Of a stretch of 64,000 nucleotides of DNA, positions 50,160 to 59,633 are shown in pieces. The notes below the pieces were generated by a model. It was given only the letters and a program-made list of their open reading frames with translations. It did no database searches and was not told the DNA's origin. This stretch comes from Saccharopolyspora rhizosphaerae (GTDB lineage Bacteria; Actinomycetota; Actinomycetes; Mycobacteriales; Pseudonocardiaceae). Numbering within the stretch: the first letter of the stretch is position 1; each line of letters starts with the position of its first letter. The translations under genes and the position numbers were made by a program. The stretch covers positions 62,001 through 126,000 of the forward strand of contig NZ_RSAA01000004.1 in NCBI RefSeq assembly GCF_003931915.1, in the 5' to 3' direction.

Positions 50160-51437
50160 TCACAGTGGTTTGGACACCCTGTGTACATGCCGCTCATGCC
50201 AGGTCACCGCCTGCGCATCCGTCAGCGAGGCGACCTGGTCGAGGATCACGCGAAAACGGGACGAATCGTCCGAAGCTCGCATCCAGGACTCGCGCATCGC
50301 TGCATCAAGTGAAGCCGGAGCGTTCTCGGTCAACGCCTCGACGAGTTCGGACAACAGCTCCCTCTGCTGCCTGAGCTTCTGCTTCCGCTCCTCGTCGTCG
50401 AACACGTAGTGCACCGCCATCGCCTTGAGGACCGTCACCTCGGCGACCGCCTCCTCCGGCAGCACCAGGTCCGCGCGGTAGCGGTGCAACCCGGAGCCGA
50501 AGCGGGCGACCGTGCCGCTGACCGCCGCGGCCACGAACCGGCCGACCAGCTCGCTGGTCAACCGCTTGAGGGCGACCTGCGCCGACATCGTCCCGTCGTA
50601 GTCGAGCACCGCCGCCACCACCGGCCAGCGCACCAGCTCGGCGGCGGCCTCCTCCAGCTGCGCGGTGTCCCAGGCGCGCGGGAAACGTCTTCCAGCGAGC
50701 TTGGCGATCTGAGCCCGCTCCTGCGGATCGGTCAGCGTGCGCAGCGAGATCCGGCCGGAGATCACCGCGTCCTCGACGTCGTGCACCGAGTAGGCCACGT
50801 CGTCGGCCCAGTCCATGATCTGCGCTTCCAGGCAGCGGTGACCCTCCGGAGCTCCCGCCCGGACCCACTCGAAGACCTCCAGGTCGTCGTCGTAGACGCC
50901 GAACTTGGGCTCTCCGGAGCGCCTCGGCCACGGGTACTTCATCGCCGCGTCCAAGCAGGCGCGGGTCAGGTTCAGGCCGCGCCCGACCTCACCGACGTCG
51001 GTGACCTTCGGTTCGAGCCGGGTGAGGATGCGCAGCGTCTGGGCGTTGCCCTCGAAACCGCCGTGGTCGGCGGCCAGCTCGTCGAGCGCGTCCTCGCCGT
51101 TGTGCCCGAACGGCGGATGTCCGATGTCGTGCGCCAGACCGGCGGTGTCGACGAGGTCGGGGTCGGCGCCCAGCGCGGTGGCGATGCCCCGGCCGATCTG
51201 GGCGACCTCCAGCGAGTGCGTCAACCGCGTGCGCGGCACGTCGCCGCCCTCGTTCGGCCCCAGGACCTGCGTCTTGCCCGCCAGCCGGCGCAGCGCGGCC
51301 GAGTGCAGGACCCGCGCGCGGTCCCGCGCGAATGGCGTGCGGTCGTCCGGGTGCGCGGAGGCGGCCTCCTTCGGCGCCTCGGGGTGCAGGCGCTGGAGGT
51401 CGTGCTCGCCGTACTCGGCCGGTTCCACGGGGCTCAT
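50160..51437 (-). CDS. dgt: dGTP triphosphohydrolase-like protein
   Basis: A 425-residue HD-domain nucleotidase. HD motif residues fall in RTRLTHSLEVAQIGRGIAT, AGLAHDIGHPPFGHNGEDAL (the HD pair, about residues 112-121), AQIMDWADDVAYSVHDVEDA and a C-terminal helical domain. It cleaves dGTP to deoxyguanosine and triphosphate, trimming the dNTP pool. ATG at 51437 lacks a Shine-Dalgarno; TAGCCT sits seven bases upstream, so the mRNA is probably leaderless. In mycobacteria the corresponding gene lies next to dnaG, which in this genome is 3.7 kb away with the serpin and sigJ genes in between. Confidence 0.92.
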   Translation of the reverse strand: MSPVEPAEYGEHDLQRLHPEAPKEAASAHPDDRTPFARDRARVLHSAALRRLAGKTQVLGPNEGGDVPRTRLTHSLEVAQIGRGIATALGADPDLVDTAGLAHDIGHPPFGHNGEDALDELAADHGGFEGNAQTLRILTRLEPKVTDVGEVGRGLNLTRACLDAAMKYPWPRRSGEPKFGVYDDDLEVFEWVRAGAPEGHRCLEAQIMDWADDVAYSVHDVEDAVISGRISLRTLTDPQERAQIAKLAGRRFPRAWDTAQLEEAAAELVRWPVVAAVLDYDGTMSAQVALKRLTSELVGRFVAAAVSGTVARFGSGLHRYRADLVLPEEAVAEVTVLKAMAVHYVFDDEERKQKLRQQRELLSELVEALTENAPASLDAAMRESWMRASDDSSRFRVILDQVASLTDAQAVTWHERHVHRVSKPL

Positions 51438-51444
51438 CGAAGTG

Positions 51445-51450
51445 AGGCTA
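51445..51450 (-). promoter_or_regulatory. Probable -10 element giving leaderless dgt mRNA
   Basis: Minus-strand TAGCCT lies seven bases before the dgt ATG, and no ribosome-binding site is present. This is a fit to the actinobacterial leaderless pattern, not proof. Confidence 0.4.
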
Positions 51451-51634
51451 AGGCCCCGAGATGACATTTCCACGCCACGCCCCCGATGACGAGGTCAACG
51501 ATGCCCACCGCTCCGCTGAAGGGGGGAAGTCCCCTGAGAACTTCTCACCGCGGAGGTGCGACCGCAGTTCCAAGCGGCGCCTCCCGCCCCCGAGTGTGAC
51601 CGGAGACCCCGGCTTTCGACGGCGAGAACGGGGT

Positions 51635-52288
51635 TCAGCCGAGGCCGTCGCCGTTGAGCTCCGCGGGGGCGTGGGTGAGCCGGTAGTAGAGCAGAGCACC
51701 GGTCTCGCGGACGATGTACTTCATCTGGATCTCGCGGGTCTGCACCACCGGGCCCGAGCGGGCCGGCGACGCCCACGCCTCCAGGCCCATGTCGTTGGCC
51801 ATGGTTCGGGCCCGCAACGAGTGCCACGGGTCGCTGACGATCAGCGCGCTGTCCCAGCGCCGCTGCTCGGCGAGGTCCGACACCGCCTGCATGCTGCCGA
51901 GGGTGTCGGTGCCGACGTCGACCTCGACGATCTTGTCGCGCGGCACGCCGTTGTCGACCAGCCACTTCTTGCCGGCCTGCGCCTCGGTGTAGGCATCACC
52001 GGCCTTGCGGCCGCCGACGGTGACGATGTGGTCGGCCAGCCCGTCTTCGTAGAGGCCGAGCGCCTGCTCCAGCCTCGCTTCGAGGATGTCCGACGGTTTG
52101 CCGTGGTACTGCGCAGCTCCGAGCACCACCGCGATGTCCACGGGCTGCCGGTCGTCCGCGCGGGCGACCTGCCACACGCGGATCGCAGTACCGCCGACCA
52201 CCAGGATCGTCACCAGCAACGCGCCCGCCAGGGCGCGCGCGAAGATGCGACCGGTACGCGACCGGTGGGCGGGATGATGTGCGCTCAC
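51635..52288 (-). CDS. YdcF/SanA family (DUF218) membrane protein
   Basis: A 217-residue protein with one N-terminal transmembrane helix (residues about 19-37, ALAGALLVTILVVGGTAIRV) and an outside DUF218 domain: VDIAVVLGAAQYHGKPSDIL, RLEQALGLYEDGLADHIVTV, VGTDTLGSMQAVSDLAEQRR and IVSDPWHSLRARTMANDMGL. The family includes SanA, linked to vancomycin sensitivity and envelope integrity, with unproved activity (perhaps phosphoester or lipid-II related). The GTG at 52288 gives a normal N-terminus. It lies between dgt and glyS and is probably transcribed alone. Confidence 0.9.
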   Translation of the reverse strand: MSAHHPAHRSRTGRIFARALAGALLVTILVVGGTAIRVWQVARADDRQPVDIAVVLGAAQYHGKPSDILEARLEQALGLYEDGLADHIVTVGGRKAGDAYTEAQAGKKWLVDNGVPRDKIVEVDVGTDTLGSMQAVSDLAEQRRWDSALIVSDPWHSLRARTMANDMGLEAWASPARSGPVVQTREIQMKYIVRETGALLYYRLTHAPAELNGDGLG

Positions 52289-52376
52289 CCAGGCATCCTC
52301 GCAGATCCGAATCCAGCCCTGCCCGGGCCGGGCCCGTCCGAGAACCGGCCCGGTGCCCCGGGTTTCCGCATCGCGA

Positions 52377-53762
<1,386 letters not shown>

Positions 53763-53940
53763 GTTCACTCCGGGATGGTCACTGGATACACGTCGAACCA
53801 GCTGGTCGCGCTGGAATGACCCAGCGTACCGATGCGGCGGGGCCGACCTGCCGCCCGGGCCGTGAACGCTGCGAGAGCACCCCCTCGCTGCGGGTGATCG
53901 ATCCCGCGTCGACCGATCGGGTCGAGGAGCCACATGCCCG

Positions 53941-53946
53941 TAGGAT
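53941..53946 (+). promoter_or_regulatory. Probable -10 element giving leaderless smtB mRNA
   Basis: TAGGAT lies seven bases before the GTG at 53954, and no Shine-Dalgarno is present. A clear -35 could not be picked out. Confidence 0.45.
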
Positions 53947-53953
53947 GGTGCGC

Positions 53954-54400
53954 GTGGAACGTCATGGCGTGGCCCCCGACCAGAGCGCGGCTCCGCGGCC
54001 GGACCGGCCGGAGGACCACGTCCACTCGCCGGATCGCGACGTGCGGCCGGTGCCGGTGCGCGACCAGCGGGTCCTGCACGACGCAGGAGAGCTGCTGCGC
54101 GCGCTGGCCGCACCCGTGCGCATCGCGATCGTGCTGCAGCTGCGCACCGCGGAGCGCTGCGTGCACGAGCTGGTCGACGCGCTGGGCGTGGCGCAGCCGC
54201 TGATCAGCCAGCACCTGCGGGTGCTGAAGTCGGCGGGCGTCGTCTACGGCGAGCGCCACGGCCGGGAGGTCATGTACCGGCTGGTCGACGAGCACCTGGC
54301 GCATATCGTGGTCGATGCGGCGACGCACGCCGAGGAGATCGCCCGCGAGCGCGCGGGCGGCGACGCAAGCGACGGCGGACAGGAGACGGAGACAGCGTGA
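53954..54400 (+). CDS. smtB: ArsR/SmtB family zinc-sensing repressor
   Basis: A 148-residue winged-helix repressor. The recognition helix is in [20 protein letters not shown] and the metal site is on the alpha-5 helix: [17 protein letters not shown] gives D, H, H and E in the exact D-x-H-x10-H-x2-E spacing of SmtB, so it should sense zinc. The N-terminal 30 residues are His/Asp-rich and variable. The gene is translationally coupled to zur (GTGA overlap), as in M. tuberculosis Rv2358-Rv2359. A GTG at 53954 is chosen because TAGGAT sits seven bases before it; an ATG at 53945 is possible. Confidence 0.92.
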   Translation: MERHGVAPDQSAAPRPDRPEDHVHSPDRDVRPVPVRDQRVLHDAGELLRALAAPVRIAIVLQLRTAERCVHELVDALGVAQPLISQHLRVLKSAGVVYGERHGREVMYRLVDEHLAHIVVDAATHAEEIARERAGGDASDGGQETETA

Positions 54401-54822
54401 CCACCGGCCAGGAGCCCACTGTCGGCGTCCCGGGACTGCGGGCCACCAAGCAGCGCGCTGCGGTGGCGCAGCTGCTCGACCGGGTCGACGACTTCCGCTC
54501 AGCGCAGGAGCTGCACGAGGAGCTGCGGCGGCAGGGCGAGGGGATCGGTTTGACGACCGTCTACCGGACGCTGCAGACCCTCGCCGACGCCGGCGAGGTC
54601 GACGTGCTGCGCACGCCCTCCGGCGAAGCGGTCTACCGGCGCTGCTCGAGCCACCACCACCACCACCTGCTGTGCCGGCACTGCGGTCGCACCGTCGAGG
54701 TCGCCGACCCGCCGGTGGAGAACTGGGCTGAGCGCATCGGTCAGGAGCACGGCTTCTCCGACGTCAGCCACACGGTCGAGATCATCGGCACCTGCCCGGA
54801 CTGCTCAGCCAAGGGCCACTGA
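54397..54822 (+). CDS. zur: Zur, zinc uptake regulator (Fur family)
   Basis: A 141-residue Fur-family protein with the winged helix LRATKQRAAVAQLLDRVDDF, GIGLTTVYRTLQTLADAGEV, the regulatory SSHHHHHLLCRHCGRTVEV and structural cysteines CxxC at RHCG-type and CPDC (TCPDCSAKGH) positions. It represses zinc uptake when zinc is plentiful. The gene overlaps smtB, so both zinc sensors are made from one transcript. No Zur box was recognised in the window. The stop precedes repeat copy E by about 90 bases. Confidence 0.93.
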   Translation: MTTGQEPTVGVPGLRATKQRAAVAQLLDRVDDFRSAQELHEELRRQGEGIGLTTVYRTLQTLADAGEVDVLRTPSGEAVYRRCSSHHHHHLLCRHCGRTVEVADPPVENWAERIGQEHGFSDVSHTVEIIGTCPDCSAKGH

Positions 54823-54909
54823 ACTCCTCAGGTGCTCGCCCTGCATGGCGGCGCCTGAGCGACTCCGGGCGGCGCCGCTCCTCGAGCACGGTATGCACGG
54901 CGTCGCGAC

Positions 54910-55100
54910 GTGCTCGCCACGCATCCGCTCAGAACCCGCCGCGGTGCCGGCTCAGTCCCACACCAGGAGCAGCGGCTCCCGCCACCCCAGGCCCCGTCGA
55001 ACTCGCGCGAAGTTCGACGGGGTTCTTCAGGCTTCACCACTCTCGAGGAGTTCGAGGCGGGAAGTTCCGGGTCGAAGTTCTCGCGAGGTTCGGACGGGGT
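54910..55100 (+). repeat. Composite intergenic repeat, copy E, longest
   Basis: Head GTGCTCGCCACGCATCCGCT and CAGAACCCGCCGCGGTGC, then CCCCGTCGAACT and its exact inverse AGTTCGACGGGG around CGCGCGA (54992-55022), a 12-bp hairpin followed by TTCTTC, and a second half with TCGAAGTTCTCGCGAGGTTC. It lies in the 355-base gap between the convergent zur and TIGR03943 genes; nothing else is seen there. Confidence 0.85.
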
Positions 55101-55177
55101 TCACGGCGCGGGGGCCGGAGGCGGTGACTCCGGCGCCGTGCTGAGTGCGCTTCAGCGCACGCCGTGCTGAGGGCGCC

Positions 55178-55879
55178 TCAGTGCTCGTAGGTGTCGGGTG
55201 GGGGTGGGATGGGTGTGATCGTGAGCGGGTCGACGGTGGGGGTGTAGTCGTTGGCCTGGGTGGCCGTGCCTGGGCGGAGGCGGGCGGTGACCTCGATCCA
55301 GGTGTCGACCGGAAGCGCAGCGGCGCCGGGTCCGGTGAGGTCGACCTTGACCGCGGTGGCGTCGGCCGCGCAGCAGCTGATCCGCATCCTGGCCAGCTGG
55401 GTCGTCCGCGGTGCCGGGTGGACGACGAACCCCTGCAGGCGGACCGCGCGGTCGTTCAGCGCACCCGAGTCGTCCCAGACCACGCGCGTGGCGAACTCCG
55501 ACATGCTCAGCAGCGGGGCCTCTCCCGGTGGCAGCGGCGGGAACTTCGCTCCCTCGGGCGCGGCGGGGGCGGCTGCGGCCCGGTCCCGGGTCACCGAGTC
55601 CGACCCCAGCGCGGGCGGCGCGACCAGGAAGATCGCGAAGACCGGGAGCAGCAGCAACCAGGGGCTGCGAGTGCCGTGCTCGTGCTGGTGCACCGCATGC
55701 CCGGCGCGGACGTCGCGGACGATCGCGACGCCGGCGAGCAGGACCACCGCCGCCCCGGACACGACCAGCCAGGGCTGCAGCGAGGGTGTCACGTAGCGCA
55801 GGTAGGCGCCGCTCAGCGCGAGCTTCAGGACCGCGCCACCGAGCAGCACCAGCAGGATGTTCTGGGCCTCCCGCCGCAT
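55178..55879 (-). CDS. TIGR03943 family membrane protein
   Basis: A 233-residue protein: two or three N-terminal helices (NILLVLLGGAVLKLALSGAY; PWLVVSGAAVVLLAGVAI; PWLLLLPVFAIFLVAPPAL), a His-bearing cytosolic loop (HAVHQHEHG), and an outside OB-like domain with RAVRLQGFVVHPAPRTTQLA and MRISCCAADATAVKVDLTGP. This is the TIGR03943/YcgQ family, which always accompanies a YraQ-type permease. The ATG at 55879 overlaps the permease stop, so the pair is co-translated. Families of this type are often Zur-regulated and may help deliver zinc or another metal, here suggested by the smtB/zur neighbours. Confidence 0.88.
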   Translation of the reverse strand: MRREAQNILLVLLGGAVLKLALSGAYLRYVTPSLQPWLVVSGAAVVLLAGVAIVRDVRAGHAVHQHEHGTRSPWLLLLPVFAIFLVAPPALGSDSVTRDRAAAAPAAPEGAKFPPLPPGEAPLLSMSEFATRVVWDDSGALNDRAVRLQGFVVHPAPRTTQLARMRISCCAADATAVKVDLTGPGAAALPVDTWIEVTARLRPGTATQANDYTPTVDPLTITPIPPPPDTYEH

Positions 55880-56895
55880 CACGCACCCCCGAGCAGCAGC
55901 GCGCCCACGGCGCTCGCGCAGCCGATCGCGACCAGGAAGGTCACCGGTGCGAACCTCGCGGCGAAGCGGCGACCGAAGGTCCCCGCCTGCAGTGCGATGA
56001 GCTTGAGGTCCACCGCCGGCCCGACCACCAGGAACACCAGCTTCGGCAGCAGCGGTAGGCCGGGCATGGAGGCGACGACGAAGGCGTCGGCCTCGCTGCA
56101 CAGCGCCAGCACCACCGCCAGCACCGCCATGACCAGCACGCCCAGCAGGACCTGCCCACCCAGGGTCTTCAGCCACTCGGCGGGCACCAGCACGTTGAAC
56201 ACCGCCGAGGTCAGCCCGCCCAGGACCAGGAAGCCGCCGGCTTCGACGAGGTCGTGCCGGGCGGACTCGGCGAACACCGCCCACCGGCCGGCATCGCCGT
56301 GGTGCGCCTGCACGCGGCGCAGCGCGCGTTCGGCGAGCCACTCGACGCGGCCGAGCTTCGCCCACAGCCAGCCCACCACGCAGGCGGTCGACAGCGAGCC
56401 GAGGAACCGGGCGGGCACCATCCACGGGTCGGCGGGGAAGGCCACCGCGGTGGAGACCAGGACGACTGGGTTCACCGCCGGGGCGGCCAGCAGGAACGCG
56501 AGCGCGGCGGCCGGGGCGACGCCCTGCTGCACGAGCCGTCGCGCCACCGGCACCGAGGCGCACTCGCACCCCGGCAGCGCGACCCCGGCCAGTCCGGCGA
56601 CCGGCACCGCCGCACCCGTCCGGGCGGGCAGGGCGCGCTGCAGCACCCGCGGTGGCACGAACGCCGCGATCAGACCGCTGACCAGCACGCCCACAACGAG
56701 GAAGGGCACGGCCTGCACGCACACCGCGACGAACACCGTCGACCCGGTGCGCAGCGCGGGCACGTCCAGCAGCGCGGTCAGCTGCGGCTGGAAGACCACG
56801 GCCAGCACGAGCAGCCCGCACATCACCTCCAGCGAGGTGATCGCGGGTCGGCGGCGCGTCCGCTGTGGCGCGGCGATCTCGGTCACGAGCGCCAT
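55879..56895 (-). CDS. YraQ family permease (DUF318)
   Basis: A 338-residue membrane protein with about eight helices. The family marks are VFVAVCVQAVPFLVVGVLVS, VALPGCECASVPVARRLVQQ, GVAPAAALAFLLAAPAVNPV and EADAFVVASMPGLPLLPKLV, the GCExxxVPVAR and CSEADAF motifs being diagnostic. The cysteines near the membrane (PGCECAS) could bind metal. It is the first gene of a two-gene operon with the TIGR03943 partner. Substrate unknown; a metal is the usual guess. The GTG/ATG start at 56895 lies near a GAGCGCC-rich, low-conservation N-terminus. Confidence 0.88.
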   Translation of the reverse strand: MALVTEIAAPQRTRRRPAITSLEVMCGLLVLAVVFQPQLTALLDVPALRTGSTVFVAVCVQAVPFLVVGVLVSGLIAAFVPPRVLQRALPARTGAAVPVAGLAGVALPGCECASVPVARRLVQQGVAPAAALAFLLAAPAVNPVVLVSTAVAFPADPWMVPARFLGSLSTACVVGWLWAKLGRVEWLAERALRRVQAHHGDAGRWAVFAESARHDLVEAGGFLVLGGLTSAVFNVLVPAEWLKTLGGQVLLGVLVMAVLAVVLALCSEADAFVVASMPGLPLLPKLVFLVVGPAVDLKLIALQAGTFGRRFAARFAPVTFLVAIGCASAVGALLLGGA

Positions 56896-57012
56896 CGTGC
56901 CAGCGCCGCGTCGGCGCCGTTCCGGCTTCGCCCGCCGGGAGGGTGAAAGCGCAGCTCACCCGGGGTACCGACACACCGGAAGATCACCCGGGCGGGTGCG
57001 CTGCGGCGTGGA

Positions 57013-57438
57013 TCAGACGCTGCCCTCGGACTCGGTGAGCAGCTCCGAGCGCAGTTGCGACGCCGTGGCGACGACCAGCATCAGCAGGGTGCCCAGCGGC
57101 GAGGGGTCCATGCCCTCGGCCGGGAACGCGTAGCGCAACGTCACGTCCACGCCGCGCTCGGTGCGCACCACGCCCAACGTGCCGAACAGCCCTTGACCGG
57201 CGCGTTCGGCGACGGACTGCGACAGCTCGTCGCTCGGCGGCAGGTCCCAGGCCACGACGCAGGTCAGGCTCAGCACCGTCAGGCCCTCCGCCAGCTGCAT
57301 CGCCTGGACCGCGCACGGCACCTCCGAGTGCCGGAAGGTCAGCGCGCCGTCGTCGTCCACGTGCACGTCGTGGTAGTTCTCCAGCGCTTCTTTGGCCGCG
57401 GTCATCAACCGCGCGGTGGTAGCGGCCTCTTGGGTCAT
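57013..57438 (-). CDS. YbjN-domain protein (type III secretion chaperone-like fold)
   Basis: A 141-residue soluble protein with the YbjN fold: NYHDVHVDDDGALTFRHSEV, VPCAVQAMQLAEGLTVLSLT, GLFGTLGVVRTERGVDVTLR and LLMLVVATASQLRSELL. YbjN-like proteins regulate or assist envelope stress responses in several phyla; their molecular role is not established. The ATG at 57438 begins only three bases after the uppS stop and uses a GAGGG inside uppS, so it is co-expressed with polyprenyl synthesis. An annotation as bacterial sensory-transduction protein would be over-reading. Confidence 0.82.
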   Translation of the reverse strand: MTQEAATTARLMTAAKEALENYHDVHVDDDGALTFRHSEVPCAVQAMQLAEGLTVLSLTCVVAWDLPPSDELSQSVAERAGQGLFGTLGVVRTERGVDVTLRYAFPAEGMDPSPLGTLLMLVVATASQLRSELLTESEGSV

Positions 57439-57441
57439 CAA

Positions 57442-58272
57442 CTAGCCCTCCTGGGCCGACGTGGCTGTCGCCGACCGATCGATTGCGCCGCCGAAGCGGC
57501 GGTCCCGGCGCGCGTACTGCTCGCACGCCTGCCAGAAGTGCGTGCGATCGACGTCGGGGAACAGCGTGTCCTGGAAGACCATCTCGGCGTAGGCGGACTG
57601 CCAGAGCAGGAAGTTCGACGTCCGCTGCTCTCCCGAAGGCCGGATGAACAGGTCCACGTCCGGCATCTCCGGCTGGTAGGTGTACTTGGCGATCGTCCGC
57701 TCGTCCACCCGGTCCGGGTTGATCTTCCCGGCGGCCGCCAGTCGCGCGATCTCCCGCGCGGCGTCACCGACCTCCGCGCGACCACCGTAGTTGACGCACA
57801 TCGTCAGGTTGAGCACTTCGTTGCCAGCGGTGCGGACCTCGGCGTCCTGCAGGGTGTTGACGACGCTGCGCCACAGCTTCGGCTTGCGCCCGGCCCAGCG
57901 GATCCGCACACCCATCTCGTCGAGCTCGTCGACGCGGCGCGCGATCACGTCCCGGTTGAACCCCATCAGGAAGCGCACCTCCTCGGGGCTGCGCTTCCAG
58001 TTCTCGGTGGAGAAGGCGTACAGCGACAACCACTTCACACCGAGCTCGATGGCTCCCCTGGCCAGCTCGAGCACGACAGCCTCGCCGCGCTTGTGGCCCT
58101 CGACGCGCGGCAGCCCGCGCTCGTTGGCCCAGCGGCCGTTGCCGTCCATGACCACCGCGACGTGGTTGGGCACGAACTCCGACGGCAACGCCGGCGGCCG
58201 GGCCCCCGAGGAGTGCGGCTCAGGTGCCCGAACGGTCGGGTCTTCCTTGCCTCGCCCGCGGCGTCGCAACAT
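57442..58272 (-). CDS. uppS: Isoprenyl transferase (undecaprenyl/decaprenyl diphosphate synthase type)
   Basis: A 276-residue cis-prenyltransferase. The catalytic aspartate and P-loop are in [20 protein letters not shown] (about residue 45), with [16 protein letters not shown]-type sequence, [19 protein letters not shown] and the signature [20 protein letters not shown]. It makes the lipid carrier for cell-wall synthesis. The mycobacterial counterpart (Rv2361c) makes decaprenyl diphosphate; chain length cannot be read here. The ATG at 58272 has an AAGGAG site nine bases upstream. It is preceded by recO in the same direction with 62 bases between. Confidence 0.95.
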   Translation of the reverse strand: MLRRRGRGKEDPTVRAPEPHSSGARPPALPSEFVPNHVAVVMDGNGRWANERGLPRVEGHKRGEAVVLELARGAIELGVKWLSLYAFSTENWKRSPEEVRFLMGFNRDVIARRVDELDEMGVRIRWAGRKPKLWRSVVNTLQDAEVRTAGNEVLNLTMCVNYGGRAEVGDAAREIARLAAAGKINPDRVDERTIAKYTYQPEMPDVDLFIRPSGEQRTSNFLLWQSAYAEMVFQDTLFPDVDRTHFWQACEQYARRDRRFGGAIDRSATATSAQEG

Positions 58273-58334
58273 ATCCAGGATCTCCTTCGGCGGTGCTCGA
58301 CGTGCGTGGCCATTGTGACCGTCGAGCCCGATCA

Positions 58335-59147
58335 TCAGTTCAGCGGCCGTCCGCTGTCGCCCTCCCCGGCTCCGACCAGCGCGGCCTCGGACGCGCGTTC
58401 GCGGATCAGGTCGGGCACCGTCCGCTCCACCAACGGCAGCGACCGCAGCTGCCGCTCCATGTACCACTGCAGGTGCGCGGCGACCAGCCCGCTGGCCTCC
58501 CGGCGGACCGGCCCGGTGGCGGCCTCGGCGGTGTCCCAATCACCGTGCAGCAACGCCTCCATCAGCGGCAACGTCGACGCCGAGGGCCGGACCGAACCGG
58601 CGGGCCGGCAGGTCGCGCACACCGCTCCACCGGCTTGGACGTTGAACGCGGCGTGCGGACCGGCCCGGCCGCAGCGCGCGCACTCCGTCAACGCGGGCGA
58701 CCACCCGGCGAAGGACATCGCACGCAGCAGGAACGCGTCGAGCACCTGGGAGGAATCGCGGTCCCGGCCCGCCAGGGCGCGCAGCGCTCCCACGGCCAGC
58801 AGGTACAGGCGCAGCACCGGCTCGCCCTCCTCGGCGGCCAGGCGGTCGATGGTCTCCAGCACGGCGCAGGCGGCGGTGTAGCGCTGGTAGTCCTCGACGA
58901 TCTGCACGCCGAAGGCGTCGACGGTCTGCACCTGGGTGATGACGTCGAGCGTGCGGCCGGTGTAGAGCTGCACGTCGACGTGGCAGAACGGCTCGACCCG
59001 CGCGCCGAAGCGGGAGGTCGTGCGGCGGACGCCCTTGGCGACCGCGCGCACCTTGCCGTAGCGCCGGGTCAGCATCGTGATGATGCGGTCCGCCTCACCC
59101 AGCTTCTGCACCCGCAGCACGACCGCGGTATCCCGGTAGAGGCTCAC
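58335..59147 (-). CDS. recO: DNA repair protein RecO
   Basis: A 270-residue RecO. The N-terminal OB fold is in [20 protein letters not shown] then [20 protein letters not shown], and the zinc finger is [20 protein letters not shown] then VCATCRPAG (four cysteines, about residues 160-190). RecO loads RecA on gapped DNA with RecR. The GTG at 59147 has GAGG ten bases upstream; a TTG immediately before is possible. It lies between uppS and a DUF2752 gene, in the same order as M. tuberculosis. Confidence 0.95.
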   Translation of the reverse strand: MSLYRDTAVVLRVQKLGEADRIITMLTRRYGKVRAVAKGVRRTTSRFGARVEPFCHVDVQLYTGRTLDVITQVQTVDAFGVQIVEDYQRYTAACAVLETIDRLAAEEGEPVLRLYLLAVGALRALAGRDRDSSQVLDAFLLRAMSFAGWSPALTECARCGRAGPHAAFNVQAGGAVCATCRPAGSVRPSASTLPLMEALLHGDWDTAEAATGPVRREASGLVAAHLQWYMERQLRSLPLVERTVPDLIRERASEAALVGAGEGDSGRPLN

Positions 59148-59183
59148 CAACCCATCCTCGCACCTCGGCGTGACGACGAGGCG

Positions 59184-59630
59184 CTACGTCGGCAGGCGCA
59201 ACTCCGGAACGGCGTTGCGCAGCACGGTCCAGAGCACCACCAGCACCAGCAAGACCTGCGGTGACCAGCGCCGGCTCGTCCAACTCGGCAACGCGCGGCC
59301 GAAGCGGCCGGCGACCCACGAGGTCCAGGCCCAGGCCAGCGGCGGCAGGAGCAGCAGGGCGAGCGCGTTGTGGTGCAGCGCCGCGGCCAGGTCCGCGCGC
59401 AGCAGGTGGAACAGCATCCGGGTGAGGCCGCAGCCGGGGCAGTCCAGGCCGGTGAGGAGCTTGATCGGGCACGGCGGTAGCGGGAACCCGGCGTCCGAGG
59501 TGGGGTCGGCCGCGAGCACCAGCGCGGCACCCGCGCACCCGGCGAGCACGGTCGCGGCGGGCCACCGCGCCCGGTGCAGGAACGTCGATGCCGGTGCGGG
59601 ACGTCCCGCACCGGCATCGACCTCAACCAC
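59184..59630 (-). CDS. DUF2752 membrane protein
   Basis: A 148-residue membrane protein with about four helices. The family signature is the cysteine-bearing CPIKLLTGLDCPGCGLTRML (about residues 56-75), with hydrophobic helices WPAATVLAGCAGAALVLAA, LAAALHHNALALLLLPPLAW and VLLVLVVLWTVLRNAV. The cysteine cluster may be redox-active or metal-binding, but no function is established. GTG start at 59630, four bases from the RDD gene stop, so both are probably in one transcript. Confidence 0.87.
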   Translation of the reverse strand: MVEVDAGAGRPAPASTFLHRARWPAATVLAGCAGAALVLAADPTSDAGFPLPPCPIKLLTGLDCPGCGLTRMLFHLLRADLAAALHHNALALLLLPPLAWAWTSWVAGRFGRALPSWTSRRWSPQVLLVLVVLWTVLRNAVPELRLPT

Positions 59631-59633
59631 GGC

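Noticed and set aside
51501-51600. Sixth copy of the composite repeat near GAGAACTTCTCACCGCGG
   Set aside because: It shares only GAACTTC with the element; head and second arm are missing.
57013-57438. Type III secretion component
   Set aside because: YbjN shares the chaperone fold, but no secretion genes are present.
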